NCBI RefSeq assembly: GCF_033963835.1
Contig: NZ_JAXBME010000018.1
Location: 1-64,000 of the forward strand
Direction: 5' to 3'
Length of the DNA stretch: 64,000 bases
DNA from: Cytobacillus sp. IB215665
Lineage (GTDB): Bacteria; Bacillota; Bacilli; Bacillales; SM2101
Below the pieces are notes generated by a model. It worked only from the letters and a program-made list of their open reading frames with translations. It was not told the DNA's origin and did no database searches. Each line of letters opens with the position of its first letter. Positions within the stretch are counted from its first letter, which is position 1. A program made the translations under genes and the position numbers. Below are positions 16,652 through 23,909 of the stretch, piece after piece.

Positions 16652-17114
16652 AAGATTCCCCCTATGTTTTATGTTAATAATAGAGGCAATGGAAAATAAT
16701 CTATTCTTAAAGAGATACGAATTAATAAATAAATACCTCTGTTAAACTACAATCCTCCTAACTTAAAGACCTACCACATACAGCTTACTTATATCAAATA
16801 TACCCAACTGAAAGGGAACATAATTTGAATTTGATCACTTTTGATACACATTGTGGTTTACAAATAGTTAGCTTTTTTGTAAACTTGGGTTAGTTGGTTT
16901 CCAAGAATACAAAAAATTAAATAATGTGCTGTGGTAAAATATTTAGATTATTTCACATATACCCACTCACAACCCATAACATATTTGTCGAATAAAAAGT
17001 CAGATGTGTTTTTTTGTGTTTTTCTATAAACTTTATTCAAAAAAATAGTTATTACATATTGTAAAAAACTACAATATTTGATTGCATTTCCATTATACGG
17101 CACAAAAAAACACT

Positions 17115-17163
17115 AATCAATATATAGTGTTATAAATTTAGCAATTAATACTATATATTGATT
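17115..17163. repeat. Perfect 14-bp inverted repeat, 21-nt spacer
   Basis: AATCAATATATAGT is followed 21 nt later by its exact reverse complement. No T tract follows, so it is not a typical terminator. It could be a protein-binding site, a plasmid replication element or a decayed insertion end. Confidence 0.6.
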
Positions 17164-17364
17164 TTAGGTCAAGTTAAAATTAATATGTCAAACTAGAAAA
17201 AGGCTAAATATGTAAGATAACTAGAGAATAAAAGAGTTAATATGAAAATATATACGATTTTTTAATTAATTAAAGAGTTGCCCTTTTTGAATGGTCATTT
17301 GTAGGCCTTTTTTCATCTTATGAACCTACTTATTATTTTATATTCTGAGATAGTACTAAGTAGA

Positions 17365-17390
17365 TTTATGATATAATTATCATAAGGAGG
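17365..17390 (+). promoter_or_regulatory. Extended -10 promoter overlapped by a palindrome
   Basis: TGATATAAT (17369-17377) is an extended -10. ATGATA-TAAT-TATCAT (17368-17383) is a palindrome covering it, and AAGGAGGGAT follows. This suits autoregulation by the PadR-like protein it serves. Confidence 0.6.
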
Positions 17391-17396
17391 GATAAT

Positions 17397-17768
17397 ATGG
17401 AAAAGTCTAATGAACCTAAACGCTTTGCACTAAACATGAGTGCAGCTCAATTTGTGAAATTCTATATTATGTTTTTGCTAACGACACGAATTACTATGTA
17501 TAGCGAACAATTTAAAAAGGAATTTAAAACTCTTGGCGGACAATGGTCACCAGCCCCTTCGACACTATTAAATACCCTTGCTCAAATGACCGAAGATGGC
17601 TTTCTAACTAGAGAAGTTCATATTAAAGGTAAGAGACAACGGCTGTACCTCTATCAATTAACACACGCTGGAAAAGAAGAATTCGATGTTTTGAAAAAGA
17701 AATACTACAACATATTTGACGAACAACGAAATATATTAGAGAAGGTCATGAAGCAAGTATATAAATAA
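17397..17768 (+). CDS. PadR-like winged-helix transcription regulator
   Basis: AAGGAGGGAT lies 5 nt before ATG 17397. The 123-residue protein contains a winged helix: WSPAPSTLLNTLAQMTEDGFLT as recognition helix, then a basic wing (KGKRQRLYLYQLTHAGKEEF) typical of PadR, then a C-terminal dimerisation helix. It probably represses its own promoter through the palindrome over the -10 box. Two terminators follow. The target genes are not evident. Confidence 0.8.
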   Translation: MEKSNEPKRFALNMSAAQFVKFYIMFLLTTRITMYSEQFKKEFKTLGGQWSPAPSTLLNTLAQMTEDGFLTREVHIKGKRQRLYLYQLTHAGKEEFDVLKKKYYNIFDEQRNILEKVMKQVYK

Positions 17769-17792
17769 GAGGATTTTCACCCAAATGATAAA

Positions 17793-17868
17793 AGGGGAGC
17801 GCAATAAAAAACTTATTGCACTCCTTTTCAAATATTAAGAGAGCTTAGTTTTCTAAGCTCTCTTTTTC
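17793..17868 (+). terminator. Two consecutive intrinsic terminators
   Basis: The first has GAG.GCAATA/TATTGC.CTC with T4 (about 17798-17827). The second has AGAGAGCTTAG/CTAAGCTCTCT with T5 (17837-17866). They insulate the PadR gene from the convergent minus-strand genes. Confidence 0.85.
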
Positions 17869-17949
17869 TACTAATATTATTACATGCTCTATATATTCAT
17901 TACAGCGTAACCACTTCTAAAATAGTTATTATCGGAGTCAAATATGATT

Positions 17950-18420
17950 TCAATTACTTATTCTACCTTCGAAAATAGGCTCCAAATAGTATTGCATGAA
18001 TACCTCTAATAAGTCTAAAGTAGTCTTTTTCTCTGTCAAAAATGTAATCTCATGTCGATGTATATTTTCTTTTATCCACTCCGTTGTATTATCTATATCA
18101 AGACCATTCACTGTCTTCTTTAATCCATTATCGGTTAGATTCCTTTTTAAAAATTCCTTATTTGAAAGAATTTTATTGAATAAGGTGCTATCTCCACCAT
18201 TTTTGGTATAGTGATTTGAGTTAAATCGTGCTTTCGTTTTCATTCCAGCCTTACCTACTTTTAAAAATACCGAATCTACTTCAAATATGTAAATACCTAC
18301 AGCTCCATTTGGAAGGGGATTAGGATTATGTGGGGCAGGTAAATAAGAATAAGAGAAATCATTTCTACACAAATCGAATTTTTTACAGAATTCACTTAAA
18401 AGATCTCGTACACTATTCAA
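17950..18420 (-). CDS. GIY-YIG-like nuclease-fold protein (156 aa)
   Basis: AAAGGAGGT lies about 10 nt before TTG 18420 on the minus strand. The segment GAVGIYIFEVDSVFLKVGKA (from about 39) is a GIY-x(n)-KVG version of the GIY-YIG core, followed by an Arg (KTKARFNSNHY) at the position of the catalytic Arg. A later Glu (about 140, LLEVFMQYYLEP) could be the metal ligand. Such small proteins are found on phages and plasmids; the role is unknown. Confidence 0.65.
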   Translation of the reverse strand: MNSVRDLLSEFCKKFDLCRNDFSYSYLPAPHNPNPLPNGAVGIYIFEVDSVFLKVGKAGMKTKARFNSNHYTKNGGDSTLFNKILSNKEFLKRNLTDNGLKKTVNGLDIDNTTEWIKENIHRHEITFLTEKKTTLDLLEVFMQYYLEPIFEGRISN

Positions 18421-18538
18421 TTAATTTAGACCTCCTTTGATAATTAAGAACTTAATAATAGTAAATTCTCTAAAAGTTAAGTTCATAATATTTTTCATCA
18501 TAATTTGAAATTGTTACTTTTTATTTAGAAGTAGTTCC

Positions 18539-18697
18539 CTAGTGTGGTAATGTTTTCTTTTGTGGTTTTAATATGATAGACTCCTTATCAGAAATTAATT
18601 CTACTTCAGAACCCTGCTTAATTGACATTTCTTCAGCAATATATCTAGGTATACGTATACCAAGGCTATCTCCACATTTTTCAACCGTGATAATCAT
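18539..18697 (-). CDS. AbrB/MazE-like DNA-binding protein (52 aa)
   Basis: The 52 residues form one swapped-hairpin domain: MIITVEKCGDSLGIRIPRYI, then AEEMSIKQGSEVEL and a terminal SIILKP. GGGAGAGGG precedes ATG 18697. This is the fold of MazE/AbrB antitoxins and regulators. No MazF- or PemK-type toxin is adjacent, so it may be an orphan antitoxin or a stand-alone regulator. It lies 25 nt downstream of the coiled-coil gene and is probably co-transcribed with it. Confidence 0.8.
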   Translation of the reverse strand: MIITVEKCGDSLGIRIPRYIAEEMSIKQGSEVELISDKESIILKPQKKTLPH

Positions 18698-18722
18698 TTA
18701 AAACCCTCTCCCATATCTTCTA

Positions 18723-19148
18723 TTACTTAGATATTTTTTTTCTTAATTTTTCTCTATCCTTATTCAGTTCATGTATTTCGATGGTCTTTTCAGTTAACTG
18801 CTTTTTATAAACTTCTACTACACCTTCCAGCTCTGTAATTTTCATCCGTAAGTGTTGTACCTGGTCGCTATGCTCTTTTTGCATAACATCTAACCTTGAA
18901 TGATATGATATTGCAGATTGCTTGAATAGCTCCTCAATGCGCCTTAAATGACCATCTAAATCATCTGCATTTTCAACGTTAGATAACTGATTCCTCTTAT
19001 TTTCCAGAGATAAGTGATCATCGTACATCAAGTTAACTATTTCACCTTTTTCTTTGATTCTACCGTCTCCTACGTATTGGTCGATTAAATTAGACAAGTT
19101 TTCGTTTAAGTTAGGGTCTATTTTTTGAGCAAATTGCATTTTTCCCAT
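18723..19148 (-). CDS. RHH-like N-terminus plus long coiled coil (141 aa)
   Basis: AGGAGG lies 10 nt before ATG 19148. Residues 5-50 (ALINE-type pattern QKIDPNLNENLSNLIDQYVG) could be a ribbon-helix-helix or small DNA-binding unit; 80-138 are a heptad coiled coil (LRMKITELEGVVEVYKKQLT). An inverted repeat GTTAA-CAA-TTAAC lies just upstream (19167-19179) and may be its operator. The architecture fits a plasmid partition or regulatory accessory, but this is not shown. Confidence 0.55.
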   Translation of the reverse strand: MGKMQFAQKIDPNLNENLSNLIDQYVGDGRIKEKGEIVNLMYDDHLSLENKRNQLSNVENADDLDGHLRRIEELFKQSAISYHSRLDVMQKEHSDQVQHLRMKITELEGVVEVYKKQLTEKTIEIHELNKDREKLRKKISK

Positions 19149-19489
19149 GTATCTAAACCTCCTACGGTTAACAATTAACGGTTATCTGTTATCCATTATG
19201 GCTAAAAGTATTTAAAAATATACATCGTAAATGAAATTCCCCTTATTAAAATCACCAAATAGATAACTTACTTAATTTTTGGATATAAGGAAGGGGGGAT
19301 TTTTCAAAAAGCAGAGGGAGAAGAAGAGAGAAAAGGACCATTTAAAGGAATTTTTTTTATAGCTATATTCATAGTTACATGACAAGATCAATTAAGAAAA
19401 TTAAAAAGAAAAACCTGTGCAAAAGAAGAAGGATAGGACACTGAACAAAATAACCCTAATTTTCTTAAATTCAGTAAAATGGGCAAACT

Positions 19490-19500
19490 ATGGTATAATT
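19490..19500 (+). promoter_or_regulatory. Toxin mRNA promoter (extended -10)
   Basis: TGGTATAAT near 19492-19500 is an extended -10 about 63 nt before the toxin ATG. It is conserved in copy A. The -35 (TTCAGT, 18 nt upstream) is weak. Confidence 0.65.
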
Positions 19501-19562
19501 AGAATACAATAGCGAATTTTCTAAGGGTGGTCGGCTTCATTCCCTGAAAGGGGGTGAGGCGT

Positions 19563-19652
19563 ATGACGGTATTTGAAGCGTTGATGTTTGCAGTAGCATT
19601 TTGCGGGCTAGTTATTTCGATACTGTCTTTCAATAAAAACGACAACAAATAG
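19563..19652 (+). CDS. Type I toxin, holin-like (BsrG/TxpA type), copy B
   Basis: It encodes the same 29 residues as copy A, judging by translation; the nucleotide changes are silent. AAAGGGGGTGAG lies 4 nt upstream, with the same CCCT able to mask it. A single membrane helix with a short charged tail matches the holin-like toxins. Identical protein with diverged RNA suggests selection on the peptide. Confidence 0.88.
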   Translation: MTVFEALMFAVAFCGLVISILSFNKNDNK

Positions 19653-19815
19653 ACCACCCTTTGTCTCCTGATAAGATGAGGGCGGTCTATTTCAATGATA
19701 TAGCCGACTCCTGAAGGAATCGTTATTGTTAGGCCGTTGGTGTTGCTGCACCTACGGTCTTTCTTATTGTATGCAAATATTGCTTGTCTATGATTAGAAT
19801 ATCATAAATGTTTGG
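19650..19815 (-). ncRNA. Candidate antisense antitoxin RNA, copy B
   Basis: On the minus strand, promoter-like sequence near 19790-19825 would drive an RNA overlapping the toxin mRNA 3' end, ending at the ATAGACC.CCC/GG.GGTCTAT hairpin (19650-19690). The loop differs from that of copy A, so cross-regulation may be partial. Ends are inferred. Confidence 0.5.
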
Positions 19816-19837
19816 AAATGTACAATTAACATCAATA

Positions 19838-20449
19838 TTAGTCAGCAGTTAAGCTACTTACGATGTTTGAAAGGATCGTATAGTCACCTGCTTTGATTTT
19901 AGACATGACATCTTTAAAACGGATAGCAATTAGTTCTTCAACTGATAGGTGAATACTTGGATGCAGCTCATTTAAGTCATGGAGTAATACTTCACCTTTC
20001 AAGACAAACTTTTTGAGGACTCTGAGCGTTAAAAAGCTGAAAGCATTTTTTCTTTGCTTTCTTTTTTGAATTTGACGATTAATATCATCCATACTAATAC
20101 CTTCTTTTGTTTCTAAATAATGGTTGATAGCAACATCATTATCATTCCGTTCCATGATTTTAGATTCAAGTATTTTAGCTAGCTTATGAATATCCATCCC
20201 CATTTCAACCTGCCGTAAAAAGTCCTTATATAAGAGTACAATTAGCTTCTCTACCGTAAATATTTCGTCTACTTCATCTTCAATGAGATCATTAACCGTC
20301 ATCACAAACACCTGAGCTCTTTTTAAATCATAAGTAGGTAAGTAAATCTCCAGTCGAACATACTTAGATTCAAACAGACGATTGAATATTTCACCAGTAT
20401 TCCCAACCACAGAGTTATTTAGAAGGTCTATACGGCTGAATTTCTTCAT
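19838..20449 (-). CDS. Hypothetical protein (203 aa), plasmid-maintenance candidate
   Basis: Start at ATG 20449 (MKKFSRIDLLNN) follows GAGGA at 10 nt; an upstream in-frame GTG at 20482 is possible. The protein is helical and charged, with a middle segment RQIQKRKQRKNAF and no membrane helix. It overlaps the 3' end of the upstream gene (20415-20873), so they are translationally coupled. I do not recognise the family. Position beside toxin-antitoxin, RHH and AbrB genes suggests a maintenance or copy-control role. Confidence 0.55.
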   Translation of the reverse strand: MKKFSRIDLLNNSVVGNTGEIFNRLFESKYVRLEIYLPTYDLKRAQVFVMTVNDLIEDEVDEIFTVEKLIVLLYKDFLRQVEMGMDIHKLAKILESKIMERNDNDVAINHYLETKEGISMDDINRQIQKRKQRKNAFSFLTLRVLKKFVLKGEVLLHDLNELHPSIHLSVEELIAIRFKDVMSKIKAGDYTILSNIVSSLTAD

Positions 20450-20873
20450 TTTTGATTTGTCCTCCTCTTTGCAGATAACCAATCACCGAGACCATCACCC
20501 TTTGTAGTGCTTGCCTCTCCGAAAGTCCCCACTCAATTGACAAGTCAGTTATCATATCCTTTTCAATTTGATTGGGTTTAACAGTTTTATAGGTACCAGT
20601 ATTTTTATAGGGTATTGACCTACGTATTAGTTCAGGATGTTTTAATCCAAACCTTAACAACTTTGTTAGAAATTCCGTAATCGATCCTGCATCAATACGA
20701 TTTTTTAAAAATTGATATTGCCTTCTCAGTTGCACATGTTGTTCTTCAGTCACAGGAAATTTCATAACAGCAACTTTATCAAATCTCGTCCGACGTTGTG
20801 TAGAAGTTTTTCGTTTAACAGTGGGTTGTTTCTGTTCTTCAAATAATATTGGAGCTATCGGTTTATGTTTCAA
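20415..20873 (-). CDS. Hypothetical basic protein (152 aa), DNA-binding-like
   Basis: TTG 20873 follows GGGGGAGAGGAGA. A basic N-terminal arm (VKRKTSTQRRTRFDKVAV) precedes MKFPVTEEQHVQLRRQYQFL, which resembles a small DNA-binding helix pair. A helical segment follows (LSIEWGLSERQALQRVMVSV). It may be a replication or partition regulator; no family is recognised. It is the first gene of the two-gene minus-strand unit. Confidence 0.55.
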   Translation of the reverse strand: MKHKPIAPILFEEQKQPTVKRKTSTQRRTRFDKVAVMKFPVTEEQHVQLRRQYQFLKNRIDAGSITEFLTKLLRFGLKHPELIRRSIPYKNTGTYKTVKPNQIEKDMITDLSIEWGLSERQALQRVMVSVIGYLQRGGQIKNEEIQPYRPSK

Positions 20874-20975
20874 TCTCCTCTCTCCCCCAAACGATTATTT
20901 CCAAAATCTATCTTTCTCAGAGTCAAAATTCCATAATTCCACCTATTTTAAACTTATGGGGGAGAGGGGATATGT

Positions 20976-21044
20976 ATGACAAGTTTAAATAATCAGAAAA
21001 AAGGCGATGCTATGTTTTATAGACATAATAATTGGAGGTATTAA
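20976..21044 (+). CDS. Possible 22-residue peptide ORF
   Basis: A very strong GGGGGAGAGGGGAT lies 4 nt before ATG 20976. The ORF reads MTSLNNQKKGDAMFYRHNNW and two more residues to TAA 21042-21044. Its last codons contain the GGAGG of the next mini-gene, suggesting coupled translation. The length makes this tentative. Confidence 0.35.
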   Translation: MTSLNNQKKGDAMFYRHNNWRY

Positions 21045-21046
21045 AA

Positions 21047-21145
21047 ATGAAGTTAGATAAGAAGCTAGCTATAAAAATAGCAAAGGCAGGAAATAAAGCA
21101 TCTAAGGAATTAGGCTTAATTAGTTCTAAAAAACCAAAGAAGTAA
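21047..21145 (+). CDS. Lysine-rich micropeptide (32 aa)
   Basis: TTGGAGGTA (about 21033-21040) lies 7-9 nt before ATG 21047. The product (MKLDKKLAIKIAKAGNKASK, ending SSKKPKK) is one strongly basic amphipathic helix. It could bind nucleic acid or membrane. It follows a 22-residue ORF with only two bases between stop and start. Confidence 0.5.
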   Translation: MKLDKKLAIKIAKAGNKASKELGLISSKKPKK

Positions 21146-21240
21146 GGAAAATTATTTAAGGTTAGATACAATAGTGTTTCTGAAGATCTTATATTTTTAA
21201 TAATCAATTTTATTAAAGACAAATGAAAGGAAAGATGAAC

Positions 21241-21897
21241 ATGAAAAAATTAACTGAATTAACTCTTGCTGAAAGAATGGAACTAATTCTTGATCTATCT
21301 TGGAAATTATTGATTACTTACATTCATAATGGGAAATTAAATCCACCTAATGAAGCCTCCTTGCAACGTTATTTTGAGCGAATAATAGAAAAATATGGTG
21401 AATTACATTGTTACTTAGAAGAAGAATCATTTCATATTAACTCTCAGCATCCTATTCAAAAGCTTAAAGGACTAGATAGAAAAATAATAATAGATATTAC
21501 TTGTATTTTAAAAAACCATAAAACCGATGAATGCGTTAAGGGAGCAATTGAACTAAAGCATACAACCAAATCTGGTGATCCAACTGATACTGGAAGAATA
21601 TCTTCGTATCGGGACATTAAAAGACTAGAAATATTAAAGCAAGAGGGAGGGTTTAATGTATGTAAATTTCATATGTTGGCTAATCGAAGAGCGTACACTG
21701 ATCCTAGTTCAATCGGTACTACTGGGGAAGATTTTCCTATTTATAATGGATATAAAATTGAACCAGCAAAAGTGTACAGAACAGAACATTCCAAGGAAGG
21801 TAAAGGTAAAGAGTTTACATTTAATAAGCCGTATACATTTAATTGGATTATGAGTGAGCCACAAAAGCGATTATATTTTCTTTCAGTCGATATATAA
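21241..21897 (+). CDS. PD-(D/E)XK nuclease-like protein (218 aa)
   Basis: AAAGGA (21226-21231) suits ATG 21241 better than the in-frame ATG at 21223 or 21235. A nuclease core is visible: D85 in KIIIDITCIL, then E104 and K106 in GAIELKHTTK, then a helix with GRISSYRDIKRLEILK. The rest is an N-terminal helical region and a C-terminal beta region. It may be a restriction or defence nuclease. It is convergent with the minus-strand gene ending at 21939. Confidence 0.65.
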   Translation: MKKLTELTLAERMELILDLSWKLLITYIHNGKLNPPNEASLQRYFERIIEKYGELHCYLEEESFHINSQHPIQKLKGLDRKIIIDITCILKNHKTDECVKGAIELKHTTKSGDPTDTGRISSYRDIKRLEILKQEGGFNVCKFHMLANRRAYTDPSSIGTTGEDFPIYNGYKIEPAKVYRTEHSKEGKGKEFTFNKPYTFNWIMSEPQKRLYFLSVDI

Positions 21898-21938
21898 ATG
21901 TACTTTAATATAGAGGAGTTAAGTAAATAGTCGGTCAT

Positions 21939-22520
21939 TTAATACTTTACAGGTACTTTGGCAAAATCTCTTTCTTTTGCAGCTAGAAAACGAGAATACC
22001 CATCTTTTAGCATATATGTGTTTTTATCTATGGATATAGGCTCATCAATCGTACCATTATTATCAATATAAGCTATCTTTTCAGCCAATTTCTCTTTTCT
22101 AGGGGCCGTTTTCTGAAAATCATCAGGTATCGTAATCTTTCCAATATCCTCATATGCTTCAGTGCCAGCTGGGGCATTTTTTGGTATCGCTTCAACCTCT
22201 TTTTTATTTTTCGGTTCAAGAACTTGAATTTGAAAGCAAACGACACCAATTTCACCTGGACACTCATCCATAGGGACGTTAAGCGTAGGTTCACCCTGAA
22301 TTAATAGCTTGTGATTTTGAAAGTCATCTTGTTCAATTTTTAGTTTATTAAATTGCTTTTTGTTAATAAAAACTGTATAGTCAATAAACTCAGAAGAAGG
22401 TAACCCTTTCGGAGCTTGGGGAGATCCGTTCTCTTTCATATCGAAAGTAAATACATCTCTATTTTTCATTTTTCGTAGTTCACTAGTAGCCTTTCCAGTT
22501 AGAGTTATCTTATGCGCCAT
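21939..22520 (-). CDS. Protein with ParB-like C-terminus and possible OB-type N-terminus
   Basis: GGAGGA lies 7 nt before ATG 22520. The N-terminal 110 residues (MAHKITLTGKATSELRKMKN ... EIGVVCFQIQVLEPK) have the strand order of an OB-fold or SSB-like domain. The C-terminal 60 residues (LAEKIAYIDNNGTI ... MLKDGYSRFLAAKERDFAKV) match the ParB/sulfiredoxin nuclease-domain motif DGYxRxxAAKxxG. This fusion would join single-strand binding with a ParB-like site; I know no named family for it. Confidence 0.55.
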   Translation of the reverse strand: MAHKITLTGKATSELRKMKNRDVFTFDMKENGSPQAPKGLPSSEFIDYTVFINKKQFNKLKIEQDDFQNHKLLIQGEPTLNVPMDECPGEIGVVCFQIQVLEPKNKKEVEAIPKNAPAGTEAYEDIGKITIPDDFQKTAPRKEKLAEKIAYIDNNGTIDEPISIDKNTYMLKDGYSRFLAAKERDFAKVPVKY

Positions 22521-22571
22521 TTATGTTCCTCCATTCATTCCTACTATACCAATTCTATATTAATAATATCA

Positions 22572-22760
22572 TCATATTATAGTAGAAATACCACTCTTAT
22601 TAATTAATTGTTGTTTCCCTTTGACATCAACAAGCACTGTGAAGCTATCATAGGAGATTACTTTACATTTGATCGGCACTCCATTTGTCGTGAAAATTGT
22701 ACATAAGAATTGATTTTCTTTTAGCTTTTTCAATAAGTTATCTTGAATTTGTATGTTCAT
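22572..22760 (-). CDS. hfq: Hfq-like RNA chaperone (62 aa), element-encoded
   Basis: AAAAGGAG lies 8 nt before ATG 22760; the in-frame codons upstream have no ribosome site. The sequence matches Hfq in order: NIQIQDNLLKKLKEN, then a strand with TTNGVPIKCKV, Sm1-like YDSFTVLVDVKGKQQLI, and Sm2-like NKSGIST. The usual YKHAIST is changed at the Y and H positions, which normally contact uridine-rich RNA. The C-terminal tail is short. It likely forms a ring that helps small RNAs pair; here it may serve the antisense RNAs of this element. The host chromosome should have its own Hfq. Confidence 0.85.
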   Translation of the reverse strand: MNIQIQDNLLKKLKENQFLCTIFTTNGVPIKCKVISYDSFTVLVDVKGKQQLINKSGISTII

Positions 22761-22916
22761 TTTTTTACTCCTTTTAAAAAAATATATGTAATGAGGCAAT
22801 TACCGAATCAATAAAAGAGGCATTAATTACTGAAGTAGTTATAAAACATTCAGCTCCGTAGCGATATACTGTATCTCATAAAAATTTATAACAAAAATTC
22901 AACAGAGAAATAATAT

Positions 22917-23006
22917 ATGTTTCTAGTCACACTTGGAAATTTATTAGATATGAGTGTACTATCTAAACCACCATCTGATACTACTAAATTTGAAGCAGGT
23001 GAATAA
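22917..23006 (+). CDS. Small ORF abutting the GIY-YIG gene (29 aa)
   Basis: ATG 22917 starts MFLVTLGNLLDMSVLSKPPS and ends FEAGE with TAA 23004-23006, directly followed by the ATG of the next gene. The ribosome site is weak. It could be the 3' remnant of a gene interrupted by the endonuclease gene, or a leader for coupled translation. Confidence 0.35.
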   Translation: MFLVTLGNLLDMSVLSKPPSDTTKFEAGE

Positions 23007-23909
23007 ATGTTTAATTTTAATAACTTAAAAAAATATAAAGAAAAAATTGGTGTATATCAAATAAAAAACGTTGTTGATAAAAAAGTGTATGTAGGATCTA
23101 CTGTTGATTTGTATAGAAGGTTGAAGGCTCATTATAATGAATTAAAAGGTAATAAACATAAGAATGGCTATCTTCAAAATTCATGGAATAAGTATGGAGA
23201 AATTAATTTTATTGTTGAAATATTAGAAATTGTTGAAAAAGAGGACTCAATAATATCTAGAGAACAATATTGGATTGATAAAACTAAATGCTGCGATAGG
23301 GATATTGGTTACAATAGAAGGGTAATTGCTGAAAGTAATTTAGGCATAAAACAAACAGAAGAAGCTATAATGAAAAACAGTGAAGCTAAAAAAGGGATGA
23401 ATCATCCTCGAAGAATTGTTGATATTGATCAGGTTAAAGAAATTAAAAAGAAATCTAATTTAGGAATAACAACAAGAGAAATTTCCAATGAGACAGGAGT
23501 TAGTATCGATATTATAAATGCAATAAGAAAAGAAAAATCTTGGTCTGATGTTGAACCAAAAATTATAAAAAACAAGTTAAGCTCAAACAAAATATTATCT
23601 AAAGACGATGTAATAAAAATAAAAAGAATGTTAAATAGTGGAATGAAAACAAAAGATATTTCTTTGATGTACAGTGTATCTCATAGGACTATAAGTTCTA
23701 TAAAAAATGGTTTAATTTGGAGTAATGTTGGAGAAGAAATAACGATTAATAAGAAAAAGAAAAGAATGTCTGTTGAAGATGCTAATAGAGTAAGAGATAT
23801 GATAGATAAAGGATTGTCTGATAAGGAAATATCTACAATTTTTAAAACTAGCAAAAATAGTATTAAAAGTATGAGATATAGGCATTTGAAAAATAAAGGT
23901 AAAAAATAA
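23007..23909 (+). CDS. GIY-YIG homing-type endonuclease (free-standing)
   Basis: The N-terminus has a full GIY-YIG core: GVYQIKNVVDKKVYVGSTVD, R35-37 (LYRRLKAHY) and a later ESI/REQYW Glu. From about residue 130 there are three HTH-like units of similar wording (TTREISNETGVSIDIINAI, MKTKDISLMYSVSHRTISSI, LSDKEISTIFKTSKNSIKSM) that would read the DNA target. The architecture matches phage- and intron-associated homing nucleases. It starts at ATG 23007, coupled to the small ORF upstream. Confidence 0.88.
   Translation: MFNFNNLKKYKEKIGVYQIKNVVDKKVYVGSTVDLYRRLKAHYNELKGNKHKNGYLQNSWNKYGEINFIVEILEIVEKEDSIISREQYWIDKTKCCDRDIGYNRRVIAESNLGIKQTEEAIMKNSEAKKGMNHPRRIVDIDQVKEIKKKSNLGITTREISNETGVSIDIINAIRKEKSWSDVEPKIIKNKLSSNKILSKDDVIKIKRMLNSGMKTKDISLMYSVSHRTISSIKNGLIWSNVGEEITINKKKKRMSVEDANRVRDMIDKGLSDKEISTIFKTSKNSIKSMRYRHLKNKGKK

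Larger units (their letters stand above)
16652..17396. other. Long AT-rich intergenic region
   Basis: No gene is supported in 745 nt. It contains a perfect 14-bp inverted repeat, AATCAATATATAGT (17115-17128) and ACTATATATTGATT (17150-17163), and the promoter-operator of the PadR gene at its right end. Composition is about the most AT-rich of the window. Confidence 0.5.
19470..19830. repeat. Type I toxin-antitoxin cassette, copy B
   Basis: It is the inverted mate of 12376-12740. The promoter, leader, ORF and antisense region are all present, with few substitutions in the toxin and more in the loops and RNA tails. Confidence 0.85.

Noticed and set aside
18539-18697. Complete MazEF toxin-antitoxin pair
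   Set aside because: No MazF/PemK-like ORF lies on either side; only the antitoxin-type domain is present.
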